DNA from: Epibacterium sp. Ofav1-8
GTDB lineage: Bacteria; Pseudomonadota; Alphaproteobacteria; Rhodobacterales; Rhodobacteraceae
Direction of reading: 5' to 3'
NCBI RefSeq assembly: GCF_022348185.1
Contig: NZ_JAKRFD010000001.1
Location: 310,001-374,000 of the forward strand
Length of the DNA stretch: 64,000 nt
Each line of letters starts with the position of its first letter. Positions within the stretch are counted from its first letter, which is position 1. The translations under genes and the position numbers were made by a program. The notes beneath the pieces were generated by a model. The model saw nothing but the letters and a program-made list of their open reading frames with translations, searched no databases and was not told where the DNA came from. Positions 47,446 through 55,641 of the stretch are shown here, in pieces.

Positions 47446-49833
47446 ATGCAGAGCCTGATAAGCCTGTTTCGGTTGTGGATCGCGGTGGCAGTGCTGTGTG
47501 TCCTGTCCGTGGGGGGCGCCCAGGCCCAGACCGCGCTCAACAGCGTTGCCGGACGCGACAATGCGGGCGACGCCAGCGCCCTGGCGGAGGCGATCCGGCA
47601 GGCCTCGGAGGCGGGCGTTGGTGTGGTGATCCTGGATGGCAGCGGACGGCCGCTGACCGGGGCGGCGGCGCTGGCCGAAGCCGAGGCGGAAATGGCCAAT
47701 GAGCCGGGCGTCATGGGCGGGGCCTCGTCGATGATGAAGGCGCAGACCCGGATGCGCGAGTTCCGGGCCCAGCTGAACGAGCGCCTTGAGGCGCTGCCCA
47801 ACTCCTATATCGAGATGGCCTATATTCTGCGCGCTACCAGCCCCGACGGGCGCATCATGACCTATGTGGAGGTCATGGTGATCACGCTGCTGCTGTTGTT
47901 GATCGGTCGCTGGCTGTCGGTCGAGATCTATGGCAAGCGCCTGATAAAACGGTTTGTGGTCAGCCGGATCGAGGACGCGCCCGAGGGCTATGCGGGCAAG
48001 ATGCCGTTCCTGCTGATCCGCTTCTTTGCCGGGCTCGGGGCAACGCTGTTTGCCATGGTCTTTGCGCTGGTGGTGACGCTGCTTGTCTTTGGTCCCTCCG
48101 GCGATGTCTCGGTGGAGTTCACCTCGCTTGCGGTCTACCTGACCTTCTTTGCCGCCCGCACGGCGTCTGATCTGTGGCGCATGGTGCTGTCGCCTTACCT
48201 CAGCCAGTACCGCATTCCGGCGCTGGAGGACCGGGCGGCACGGCGGCTGTATCTGTGGCTATCGGGATTGGCGACGTTTGATTTTGCGGCGGTCATGATT
48301 GCAACCTGGGTGCAGGACTTCGGCCTCAACTACAATATCTACGTGCTGACCTATGCCATCCTGATGCTGGTCTCGTCGCTGTTGGGGATCTTGCTGGTGC
48401 TGGTCAACGCGCGGGCGGTCTCGGCGGCGATCCGCAACGCCGGGGCGGCGCATGTCGTGGCCTGGCCGAACCGCCTGTTGTCCTGGATCTGGGCCCCGAT
48501 GGTGATCCTCTATATCGCGTTCGGCTGGCTGGCGCTGACCTTTGATCTGGTGCTGGAGAACCCCAGCCCGGTGCCGCCGAACATGGGGCTGTTTGCGGTG
48601 CTGAGTTCGATCCTCGTGGTCTATGGCCTGATCAACTACGTCATCGAACAGTTTGCGACCCGGCGCCGCCGCGCCGAAATCGTCGCGGAACCTGCCGCGG
48701 GAGATACCGACGCGGAGGGTGATCCGGAGGGCTCGGTTGCAGGCGACGGGCAGGCGCCGGCCGGAGTGCCGCGGCACCCGATCGCCACCTTCCGCGATCT
48801 TGCGCGCCGTGCCGCTGGCATTCTTGCGTTCCTCGGCGGGGCGGTGTCGCTGATCTATGTCTGGAACCCGGATTTTTCGCTGGAGGAGAACTCGGTTCTC
48901 GACCGGATCATCGACGTGCTGGTGATCCTGTTCATCGGCTATCTGGTCTTTCATATCGCCCGGATCTGGATCGACAGCAAGATCGAGGAGGAAAGCCAGG
49001 ATCAGGAGGACGGCGAGCTTGGCGATGAAGGCGGCGCCTCCAGCGCCAGTCGTCTGGCAACCCTGCTGCCGCTGTTTCGCGGTGCGATCCTCGCCGTCGT
49101 GATCGTCACCATCGTGTTGATTGTCCTGATGGAGATCGGCATCAACGTCAGCCCGCTGTTCGCCGGCGCCGGTGTCGTTGGCCTGGCGGTGGGCTTTGGC
49201 TCGCAGACGCTGGTGCGGGATATTTTCTCGGGCGCCTTCTTCCTTTTGGATGATGCGTTCCGGCGGGGCGAGTATATCGACATCGGCAGCGTCAAGGGCA
49301 CGGTGGAGAAGATTTCCGTGCGGTCGTTCCAGTTGCGCCATCACCTTGGGGCGCTGCACACGATCCCCTTTGGCGAAATCCAGGTGCTGACCAACTACTC
49401 CCGTGACTGGGTGATCATGAAGCTGCCCTTGCGGGTGACCTATGACACCGACGTGGAGAAGGTGCGTAAGCTGATCAAAACCCTCGGCAAGGAGCTGCTG
49501 AAGGATGAGGTGATCGGCCACAACTTCATCCAGCCGCTGAAGTCGCAGGGGGTGATCGAGATGCAGGATTCGGCGATGATCATCCGGGTGAAGTTCATGA
49601 CCAAACCGGGCGATCAGTGGCTGGTGCGCAAGAAGGTGTTCCAGGAGATCCGCGACCTGTTTGAGCGCGAAGGAATCAAGTTCGCGCATCGGGAGGTCAC
49701 GGTTCGGGTCGTGGACGACAGTGAGGAGCGCAACACGCCGGCGCGACGGGATGCAGCACTTGGGGCGGCACAGGCAGCGATCGAGGACGATCTGATGGAT
49801 GCCAATGACGGCGGCGGCGGGGACGACCGCTGA
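47446..49833 (+). CDS. Large MscS-family mechanosensitive channel
   Basis: Membrane protein of 795 aa. A signal peptide (MQSLISLFRLWIAVAVLCVL, probable cut after AQA) is followed by a periplasmic region of about 110 residues and roughly ten membrane helices. The C-terminal MscS core has the pore helix GVVGLAVGFGSQTLVRDIFSG and the beta-domain IDIGSVKGTVEKISVRSFQLR. The predicted cytoplasmic linkers are acidic (EIVAEPAAGDTDAEGDPEG and EEESQDQEDGELGDEGG). It is much longer than MscS and resembles MscK/YbdG-like large forms. It protects against hypo-osmotic shock. A palindromic element follows the stop. Confidence 0.93.
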   Translation: MQSLISLFRLWIAVAVLCVLSVGGAQAQTALNSVAGRDNAGDASALAEAIRQASEAGVGVVILDGSGRPLTGAAALAEAEAEMANEPGVMGGASSMMKAQTRMREFRAQLNERLEALPNSYIEMAYILRATSPDGRIMTYVEVMVITLLLLLIGRWLSVEIYGKRLIKRFVVSRIEDAPEGYAGKMPFLLIRFFAGLGATLFAMVFALVVTLLVFGPSGDVSVEFTSLAVYLTFFAARTASDLWRMVLSPYLSQYRIPALEDRAARRLYLWLSGLATFDFAAVMIATWVQDFGLNYNIYVLTYAILMLVSSLLGILLVLVNARAVSAAIRNAGAAHVVAWPNRLLSWIWAPMVILYIAFGWLALTFDLVLENPSPVPPNMGLFAVLSSILVVYGLINYVIEQFATRRRRAEIVAEPAAGDTDAEGDPEGSVAGDGQAPAGVPRHPIATFRDLARRAAGILAFLGGAVSLIYVWNPDFSLEENSVLDRIIDVLVILFIGYLVFHIARIWIDSKIEEESQDQEDGELGDEGGASSASRLATLLPLFRGAILAVVIVTIVLIVLMEIGINVSPLFAGAGVVGLAVGFGSQTLVRDIFSGAFFLLDDAFRRGEYIDIGSVKGTVEKISVRSFQLRHHLGALHTIPFGEIQVLTNYSRDWVIMKLPLRVTYDTDVEKVRKLIKTLGKELLKDEVIGHNFIQPLKSQGVIEMQDSAMIIRVKFMTKPGDQWLVRKKVFQEIRDLFEREGIKFAHREVTVRVVDDSEERNTPARRDAALGAAQAAIEDDLMDANDGGGGDDR

Positions 49834-49838
49834 GGGCG

Positions 49839-49960
49839 GGCAGGCTCTCCCGCCTCCGCAGCGGACCGCAAGTGCCTTGCGCCCCCTTTGGAGTTGGGCC
49901 GCGCGCGCCGCGGACCCGGAAGGGTCCGCGGCGCGGGTCGCTTCGGGCATGGCCCGAAGC
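49839..49960. repeat. Palindromic interspersed element R4 (family R, right end missing)
   Basis: The left part GGCTCTCCCGCCTCCGCA aligns with the left part of R3, as does GGAGTTGGGCC further in. It then carries GCGCCGCGGACCC/GGGTCCGCGGCGC (49905-49934, perfect 13-bp stem, loop GGAA) and GCTTCGGGC/GCCCGAAGC (49940-49960, perfect 9-bp stem). It follows mscS closely and could act as its 3' end. Confidence 0.7.
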
Positions 49961-50181
49961 GAAAGGCCTCTGGCGCTGGGCGAGGCGGATGGCGGCTGAT
50001 GTCAGCGCGTGAAACGAATTCCGGGCTTTGAAGGCCGCGCCGTCTGCGGTTGACTGCAGGCCGTCACGGGCAGCCGCAGGCCCCTGATCGACGAAAGTGA
50101 GGCCCGGCAAAACTGCTGTGTCTGGTTCAGCCATGGCCCGCCCCGTCCGCGTCCTCCCGGCGGGGGAGCAAGCCGCAACAA
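49961..50181. other. Intergenic remainder between element R4 and the CoA-transferase gene
   Basis: Together with R4 this makes a 348-bp gap between two convergent genes. No domain-bearing frame, promoter motif or terminator stands out in the 221 bp right of R4. Confidence 0.4.
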
Positions 50182-51528
50182 TCAGGCGGCGTCCCACCGG
50201 GGCGCATATGTGCCGCTCGGAGAGGCGGGCCATCTCCAGCACATCGCGCAGCCCTCCAGGCTCAGGGGCGGCGAGAGGCGTCGTGCCGGCCCCCAGCCGC
50301 TGTCCTCATGGGGCCCGAGATCCGCCGCATCGGCGGTGTGGATCTGGACGCCTCCCAGATCTTTGGGCAGTGCCACCAGCGTTTCGGCCATCCGCGCCAG
50401 CGACAGTCGTGCCACCGCGACCTCCTCGCCCCGGGCCGCCGCCGCCAGGGCGGACAGAACCGCTGCGGCCATCAGATAGCCTGTGCCGTGATCCAGCGCC
50501 TGCACGGGCAGCGGCGTCGGCCGGTCGCTCCGAGCCCAGTCCTGCCCGGCGTGGGCGATCCCGGCGCTCATCTGGACCAGGCTGTCAAAGCCGCGCCGCC
50601 CGGCCCAGGGACCGGTCCAGCCATAGGCGTTCAGCGTCACCTCGATCCGGTTGGGCGCAATGGCATCGCGCGTCGCCAGATCGAGCCCCAATGCCTCCAA
50701 CGCCCCGGGCCGATAACCGTGCACCAGCACATCCGCCTGCGCGAGCAGGTCCTTCAGCCGCTCCCGGTCGAGCGCACTGCGCAGATTGAGCTGCGCCATG
50801 TATTTCCCCAGGCTGATCTCCTGCAGCACCCCGGGCTCGTCCCAGCCGGGCGGGTCGATCCGCAACACATCGGCGCCGAACCCGGCCAGCGTGCGGGTGC
50901 TGACCGGACCGGCCAGCACGCGCGTCAGATCGAGCACCCGCATCCCCTGAAGCGGGCGCGACAGGCTTGCCTCCGGGCGGTCGCGCAGCACCACGCGGCG
51001 GGGCTTGATCCAGTCTACCAGCGGCTCCTCTGCCACCGCCTCACCCTGTGGATGCGTCTGCCAGTCCGCGCGGCTGCGCAGGGCGGCCGCGACACCGCCG
51101 GCGGCGATCACTGCCTGTTCAAGCGGATCGCCGCCCCAATGTGCAACCTCTGCCGCGACAGCCTCCCGGTCCTCGGCGCAGCCCAGCACGGAGAGCGCCG
51201 CAGCGCGGTGGTGCGGCAGGTTGGTGTGCAGGCGGATCCAGCCATCGGCGCAGGGATAGTCCCCAGCGATCGGATCCCAGAGCGCGGGCATCTCCCAGCC
51301 ATCCGGGTGAAAGGACGCGCCGAACCACAAGGACGCCAGACGCTGATCCACCGTGACCTCCGGCGCGCGCGCGGCGAGGTTCAGCGCCGCGATCAGATCC
51401 GCCATGGCCAGCCCCACCGCAGCAACCGACGCATTGGCCAGTTCCGACACCGCGTAGGCACTCGGCCGGTGGCCGGTGCCGGTGACGCGATAGGAGCCGG
51501 GGGGCGGGAGGGAGGTCAGGAGTGTCAT
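50182..51528 (-). CDS. Family III CoA-transferase-like protein with permuted domain order
   Basis: Protein of 448 aa. The usual family III N-terminal domain appears only from residue about 192 (PLQGMRVLDLTRVLAGPVST, then ADVLVHGYRPGALEALGLD). The likely catalytic Asp315 lies in RRGFDSLVQMSAGIA. The first 190 residues instead resemble the part that normally comes later (YPCADGWIRLHTNLPHHRAA). The C-terminus ends in WPASPSGTYAPRW, as in CaiB/BaiF relatives. It overlaps the YejE-like permease gene by four bases, an unusual partner for a peptide importer. Substrate unknown. Confidence 0.82.
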   Translation of the reverse strand: MTLLTSLPPPGSYRVTGTGHRPSAYAVSELANASVAAVGLAMADLIAALNLAARAPEVTVDQRLASLWFGASFHPDGWEMPALWDPIAGDYPCADGWIRLHTNLPHHRAAALSVLGCAEDREAVAAEVAHWGGDPLEQAVIAAGGVAAALRSRADWQTHPQGEAVAEEPLVDWIKPRRVVLRDRPEASLSRPLQGMRVLDLTRVLAGPVSTRTLAGFGADVLRIDPPGWDEPGVLQEISLGKYMAQLNLRSALDRERLKDLLAQADVLVHGYRPGALEALGLDLATRDAIAPNRIEVTLNAYGWTGPWAGRRGFDSLVQMSAGIAHAGQDWARSDRPTPLPVQALDHGTGYLMAAAVLSALAAAARGEEVAVARLSLARMAETLVALPKDLGGVQIHTADAADLGPHEDSGWGPARRLSPPLSLEGCAMCWRWPASPSGTYAPRWDAA

Positions 51529-52694
51529 TGCTGATAGGGATCCAGACTGTCGCGCAAACCGTCGCCGAGGAAATTGAAGGCCAGCACCACCACGATGATC
51601 GGCAGCATCGGGATCGCGGTCCAGGGGTAGATCTCGATATTGGCCAGGTTCTGCGCGTCATTGAGCATCACGCCCCAGCTGACTGCGGGCGCGCGCAGTC
51701 CAAGCCCGAGGAACGACAGAGCCGTCTCACCGAGGATCATCGCCGGGATCGACAGGGTGGCCGAGGCGATCAGGTGGCTCATGAAGTTGGGCAACAGGTG
51801 CTTCTTGATGACGCGGCCGGACGAGGCTCCCATCATCTCGGCGGCGCGGACGTATTCCTCTTCGCGCAAGCTGAGGAATTTGGCCCGTACCGAACGCGCC
51901 AGCCCGGGCCAGTCCAATATGCCGAGGATGATCGAAATGATGAAAAACACCGCCACCGGCGACCAGGTGGAGGGCACCGCGGCGGACAGCGCCAGCCAGA
52001 GCGGCAGCTCCGGCAGGCTGCGCAGGATCTCGATCACCCGGTTGATGACCCAGTCGATCTTGCCGCCGAAATACCCCGCCACCGAGCCGAAGAAAATGCC
52101 CAGCACAAAGGACACGGTGATGCCGATCAGACCCACCGTCAGCGACAGTTGCGCGCCAAAAAGGATGCGGCTGAAGATGTCCCGACCCAGCCGGTCCGAG
52201 CCCCAGAGGAACAATGTTGCACCCTCGGGGGCGCAGAACAGATGGGTATCGGCAGGGATCAGCCCGGCGAGACGATATTCCGCCCCCTCGCAGAAGAACT
52301 CGATCTGCCGGGGATTGTCATAATCGGGCTTCACCACCCATTGAAAGGTCTCCAGATCCGCTTCGGAGGTCAGCGGATAGATGAACGGGCCAAGGAATTC
52401 GCCCTCGTGAAACAGGTTCACCGATTGCGGCGGCGAATAGAGATGTTCGGCATCGCGTTCGTTTGGCCCATAGGGGGCGATAAAGCCGACAAAGGGCAGC
52501 ATCACGTAGCAGAACAGCAGGAAGATACCGGAAATCAGGCCCAGACGGTGGGTCTTGAACTTGCGCCAGATCAGCACCCAGTTGGGGGCGTCGAGGTCCT
52601 TGCGCTCCAGCTCGCGGATCGAGGCCTGCGGATCATAGGGGGCATCATCGACGTAGCGACCATCGGGGCGCCCATCGGGGGAATTCTGGCTCAT
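51525..52694 (-). CDS. Peptide ABC transporter permease, YejE-like
   Basis: DppC/OppC-family permease of 389 aa. After a cytoplasmic N-terminus comes the first helix (GLISGIFLLFCYVMLPFVGFI), then a periplasmic insertion of about 90 residues typical of YejE (YSPPQSVNLFHEGEFLGPF). The coupling loop is EYVRAAEMMGASSGRVIKKH. The C-terminus ends with a conserved IIVVVLAFNFLGDGLRDSLDP. It overlaps the DppB-type permease gene by four bases and the CoA-transferase gene by four bases. Confidence 0.94.
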   Translation of the reverse strand: MSQNSPDGRPDGRYVDDAPYDPQASIRELERKDLDAPNWVLIWRKFKTHRLGLISGIFLLFCYVMLPFVGFIAPYGPNERDAEHLYSPPQSVNLFHEGEFLGPFIYPLTSEADLETFQWVVKPDYDNPRQIEFFCEGAEYRLAGLIPADTHLFCAPEGATLFLWGSDRLGRDIFSRILFGAQLSLTVGLIGITVSFVLGIFFGSVAGYFGGKIDWVINRVIEILRSLPELPLWLALSAAVPSTWSPVAVFFIISIILGILDWPGLARSVRAKFLSLREEEYVRAAEMMGASSGRVIKKHLLPNFMSHLIASATLSIPAMILGETALSFLGLGLRAPAVSWGVMLNDAQNLANIEIYPWTAIPMLPIIVVVLAFNFLGDGLRDSLDPYQQ

Positions 52695-53719
52695 GTCTCA
52701 CGCCCCTCATAGCGGATGCGCGGATCAAGCAGGACCAGCAGCACGTCGGAGATCATGGTGCCGATCAATGTCAGCAAGGCCACGAACATCAGCACAAAGC
52801 CCGACAGGAACATGTCCTGCGACTTCAGCGCCTGCAGCAGCACCGGGCCGATCGTTTGCAGCCCCAGCACCACCGAGACCAGAACCGAGCCGGAGACCAT
52901 CGCGGGCAGCAGATTGCCGATATCGGCCACAAAGGGGTTGAAGGCCACCCGCAGCGGGTATTTCGCCAGCATCCGCGAGGGGCGCATGCCCTTGGCCACG
53001 GCGGTTTCCACATAGGGTTTGCCCAGTTCGTCCAGCATATTGGCCCGCAGCCGCTGCATCATCGCCGAAGCCCCGGAGGTGCCGATCACGAAGGTGGGCA
53101 CGATCAGGTGGATCAGGATCGACTTGACCTTGTCCCAGCTCATCGGCTCGCCCTCGAATTCCGGCGCCATCAGCCCGCCGATGGGCAGGTTCAGGTATTG
53201 GTGGCCATAGTAGAACAGGATCAGTGCCAGCAGAAAATTCGGCGTGGCAAGACCGAGATAGCCGATGAAGGCGGCGGTATAGTCGATCATGGTACGCGAT
53301 TTGGCGGCCGCCAGCACGCCCAAGGGCAGCGCCACCATATAGACAAACAGCACCGCTGCGAGGTTCACCAGCACGGTGAGCCAGAGGCTTTCGCCGACGA
53401 TTTCGGAGACCGGGCGGTCAAATTCGAACGACCAGCCGAAGTTGCCCTGCAACATGCCGGAAAACCCGTGCGGGCCGGGGAGAATGCCCATCCAGATGAA
53501 GTACTGCTGCCACAGCGGCTTGTCCAAGGCGTATTCGCGGCGCAGGAATTCCGCCTTGGCCACACCCGCCTCCTGCCCGGTGGCGCGCAGCTCCGCGATC
53601 TGGTTCGACAGGAAATCGCCCGGCGGCAGGTTGATGATAAAGAACACCAGGACCGACACCAGCAGCAGGGTCAGCAGCATGGTGCCGAACCGGTAGATCG
53701 CGTAGCGGAGAATTTCCAT
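52691..53719 (-). CDS. Peptide ABC transporter permease, YejB-like
   Basis: DppB/OppB-family permease of 342 aa with six membrane helices. It starts MEILRYAIYRFGTMLLTLLLVSVLVFFIIN, typical of the family, and carries the coupling loop YVETAVAKGMRPSRMLAKYPLRVA. A periplasmic segment between the first two helices contains EFLRREYALDKPLWQQYFIWM, as in YejB. It overlaps the receptor gene by one base and the next permease by four. Confidence 0.94.
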   Translation of the reverse strand: MEILRYAIYRFGTMLLTLLLVSVLVFFIINLPPGDFLSNQIAELRATGQEAGVAKAEFLRREYALDKPLWQQYFIWMGILPGPHGFSGMLQGNFGWSFEFDRPVSEIVGESLWLTVLVNLAAVLFVYMVALPLGVLAAAKSRTMIDYTAAFIGYLGLATPNFLLALILFYYGHQYLNLPIGGLMAPEFEGEPMSWDKVKSILIHLIVPTFVIGTSGASAMMQRLRANMLDELGKPYVETAVAKGMRPSRMLAKYPLRVAFNPFVADIGNLLPAMVSGSVLVSVVLGLQTIGPVLLQALKSQDMFLSGFVLMFVALLTLIGTMISDVLLVLLDPRIRYEGRET

Positions 53720-55641
53720 CAGCCTTGGCCGTCCTCAAAGAAAAACTCATCCATCCGGTGTACGCCGAAATGCGCCCCCGGATCCCAGGCCCAGATCGCG
53801 GTCTTGGGCACGTTACGCAACCGGTCGGAGACCACCACCGGCTGTGGTGCCCCGGCCACCAGCCCGATGGCAAAGACATTGTCGGCGTGGATCTGCAGCA
53901 TCTCGCGCCAGGCCTCGGCGCGCATGGTGGCATCCGTGGCAAGGTTCCAGTCGTGCAGCAGCTCCATCAGCCGCTGGGCGGGCGCCAGGTCGGGCGCTTC
54001 GCCGACCGCGCCGCCGGTCTGGTAGAACTGACCCCATTTGGGCCAGGACAAGAACACCTGATCGGTGGGGGCGAGATAGGCGGGCGAAGTATAGCTTTGC
54101 GGCAGCCCGTTGTCCCAGCCGTACCAGACCGAGGCCATGGTGGTGCCGGAAAACACCCGGTTGCGCAGGATGTCGCGGTCCAGCGGGCGCATCACCAGCT
54201 TGACGCCCACATCGCGCCAGTCATCGGTGATGATCTGCAGCGCGTTTTCCACCTCCTGACGCTCGCCGGCGGTCTCGATCACCAGCTCCATCGGGCGGCC
54301 ATCGGGCAGGCGGCGGATGCCGTAGCCGTCCCGCTCGACCAATCCGGCCTCGTCCAGCAGCCTGTTGGCCAGCTCCGGGTCATATTGCGCCCAGGCATCA
54401 CGCAGGCTCTGGTCGAAGAACGGGCTTTGCTCCAGCACCGTCATGGCGCCGGGCTTGGCCAGTTTGAAATAGAGCGATTTATTGATCGCGGCGCGGTTGA
54501 TGGCCACCGACAGTGCCCGGCGCACGCGCACGTCGCGCAGGGTCTGGCGCCAGACCTCATCGACGGTGTTGAGGTTGGGGTAGATCGCAATCTGCGAGGC
54601 GGTGCCGGAGGACCAGAGCTCTGTCCGGTAGCCCCCGGCGGCCTCGCCCTTGCGCAGGATCGGGATGTCGCGGAAATCGAGGCCGCGGGCCTGCAGGTCG
54701 GCCTCGCCCGCGTTGGATTTGGCCGCCACCAGCCCGCCGGAGACGATCTCCATCTCGACGGTGTCGATATAGGGCAGCTGCACGCCGTTCTCGTCGATGC
54801 GGTGGTAATAGGGATTGCGCACGAACTGGTGCCGGATCTTCTTGCCGGCGGTGGCGTTGATCCAGGGCTGCAGCGTGGGCAGGTCGGGATTGTCGAACTT
54901 GTCCATATTGTCGCGCTTGTTGTGCAGCGCGGCCCAGCTCTTGACCCGGGCGTAGTCGATTTCCTCCTGCAGCGCTTCGGGCTCGGCAAAATCCTTGTGG
55001 AACTGCTTCAGATAGGCGGAGGGGCGATAGATGAAGGGCGGGGCGGCCTGCGCCAGCACCTGCAGGAAGCTGGGGTTGGGGGTGGTCCATTCAAACACCA
55101 CTGTGGTCGCATCGGGAAATGAGACCTGCGGCAGCTCCCCCTCGACGCGGACAAAATCCGGCGGGCCGGTGGGGTTCAGGTCTTCGTTGTTGGCGATGTG
55201 TTTCCACCAGTATTCGAAATCGGCCGACGTAAACGGATCCCCCGAGGACCATTTGTGCCCTTCGCGCAGGTTCAGCGTGAACCTGCGGTCGCCCTCGCTT
55301 TCAAAGCTTTCAAGGATGTCGGGCACCAGATCGTAGGCTTCGTTGTAGCCAACAAGGCGGGCATAGCCGTAGACCACCATCTGGCGGATGTCCTTGGAGC
55401 GGGTGACCATGGTGTTCAATGTGCCGCCCTGAAGGCCGGGGGTGCGGCCCTTTGCGGCGACATTCACCACTAGAGGTTCGGCAGGAATTCGGTCGGCGAT
55501 GGGGGGCAGATCGCCTGACTCGACCTCCTGGCTCCAGAAGCCACTCTCCTGCAGCTGCGGCTGTGCGATCGCCACAAGCGGCAATGCCAGCGCCCAGGCA
55601 AGGGTGGAGGCGAGGGTGAACAGGGGGCGTGCGTTAGACAT
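53719..55641 (-). CDS. Peptide-type solute-binding protein, family 5 (YejA-like)
   Basis: Periplasmic receptor of 640 aa, long for family 5 but normal for YejA. The signal peptide MSNARPLFTLASTLAWALAL is probably cut after AIA. The core contains LNLREGHKWSSGDPFTSADFEYWW, a standard family 5 motif, and RRALSVAINRAAINKSLY. The ATG at 55641 starts 8 bp inside the end of the ATPase gene. YejA-type systems import oligopeptides or peptide antibiotics such as microcin C; other oligomers are possible. Unlike the other binding proteins here, no hairpin follows it. Confidence 0.93.
   Translation of the reverse strand: MSNARPLFTLASTLAWALALPLVAIAQPQLQESGFWSQEVESGDLPPIADRIPAEPLVVNVAAKGRTPGLQGGTLNTMVTRSKDIRQMVVYGYARLVGYNEAYDLVPDILESFESEGDRRFTLNLREGHKWSSGDPFTSADFEYWWKHIANNEDLNPTGPPDFVRVEGELPQVSFPDATTVVFEWTTPNPSFLQVLAQAAPPFIYRPSAYLKQFHKDFAEPEALQEEIDYARVKSWAALHNKRDNMDKFDNPDLPTLQPWINATAGKKIRHQFVRNPYYHRIDENGVQLPYIDTVEMEIVSGGLVAAKSNAGEADLQARGLDFRDIPILRKGEAAGGYRTELWSSGTASQIAIYPNLNTVDEVWRQTLRDVRVRRALSVAINRAAINKSLYFKLAKPGAMTVLEQSPFFDQSLRDAWAQYDPELANRLLDEAGLVERDGYGIRRLPDGRPMELVIETAGERQEVENALQIITDDWRDVGVKLVMRPLDRDILRNRVFSGTTMASVWYGWDNGLPQSYTSPAYLAPTDQVFLSWPKWGQFYQTGGAVGEAPDLAPAQRLMELLHDWNLATDATMRAEAWREMLQIHADNVFAIGLVAGAPQPVVVSDRLRNVPKTAIWAWDPGAHFGVHRMDEFFFEDGQG

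Noticed and set aside
49697-50242. Minus frame continuing the CoA-transferase end, suggesting a frameshift
   Set aside because: The CoA-transferase C-terminus in its own frame (ending in WPASPSGTYAPRW) matches the normal family ending, so no frameshift is needed.
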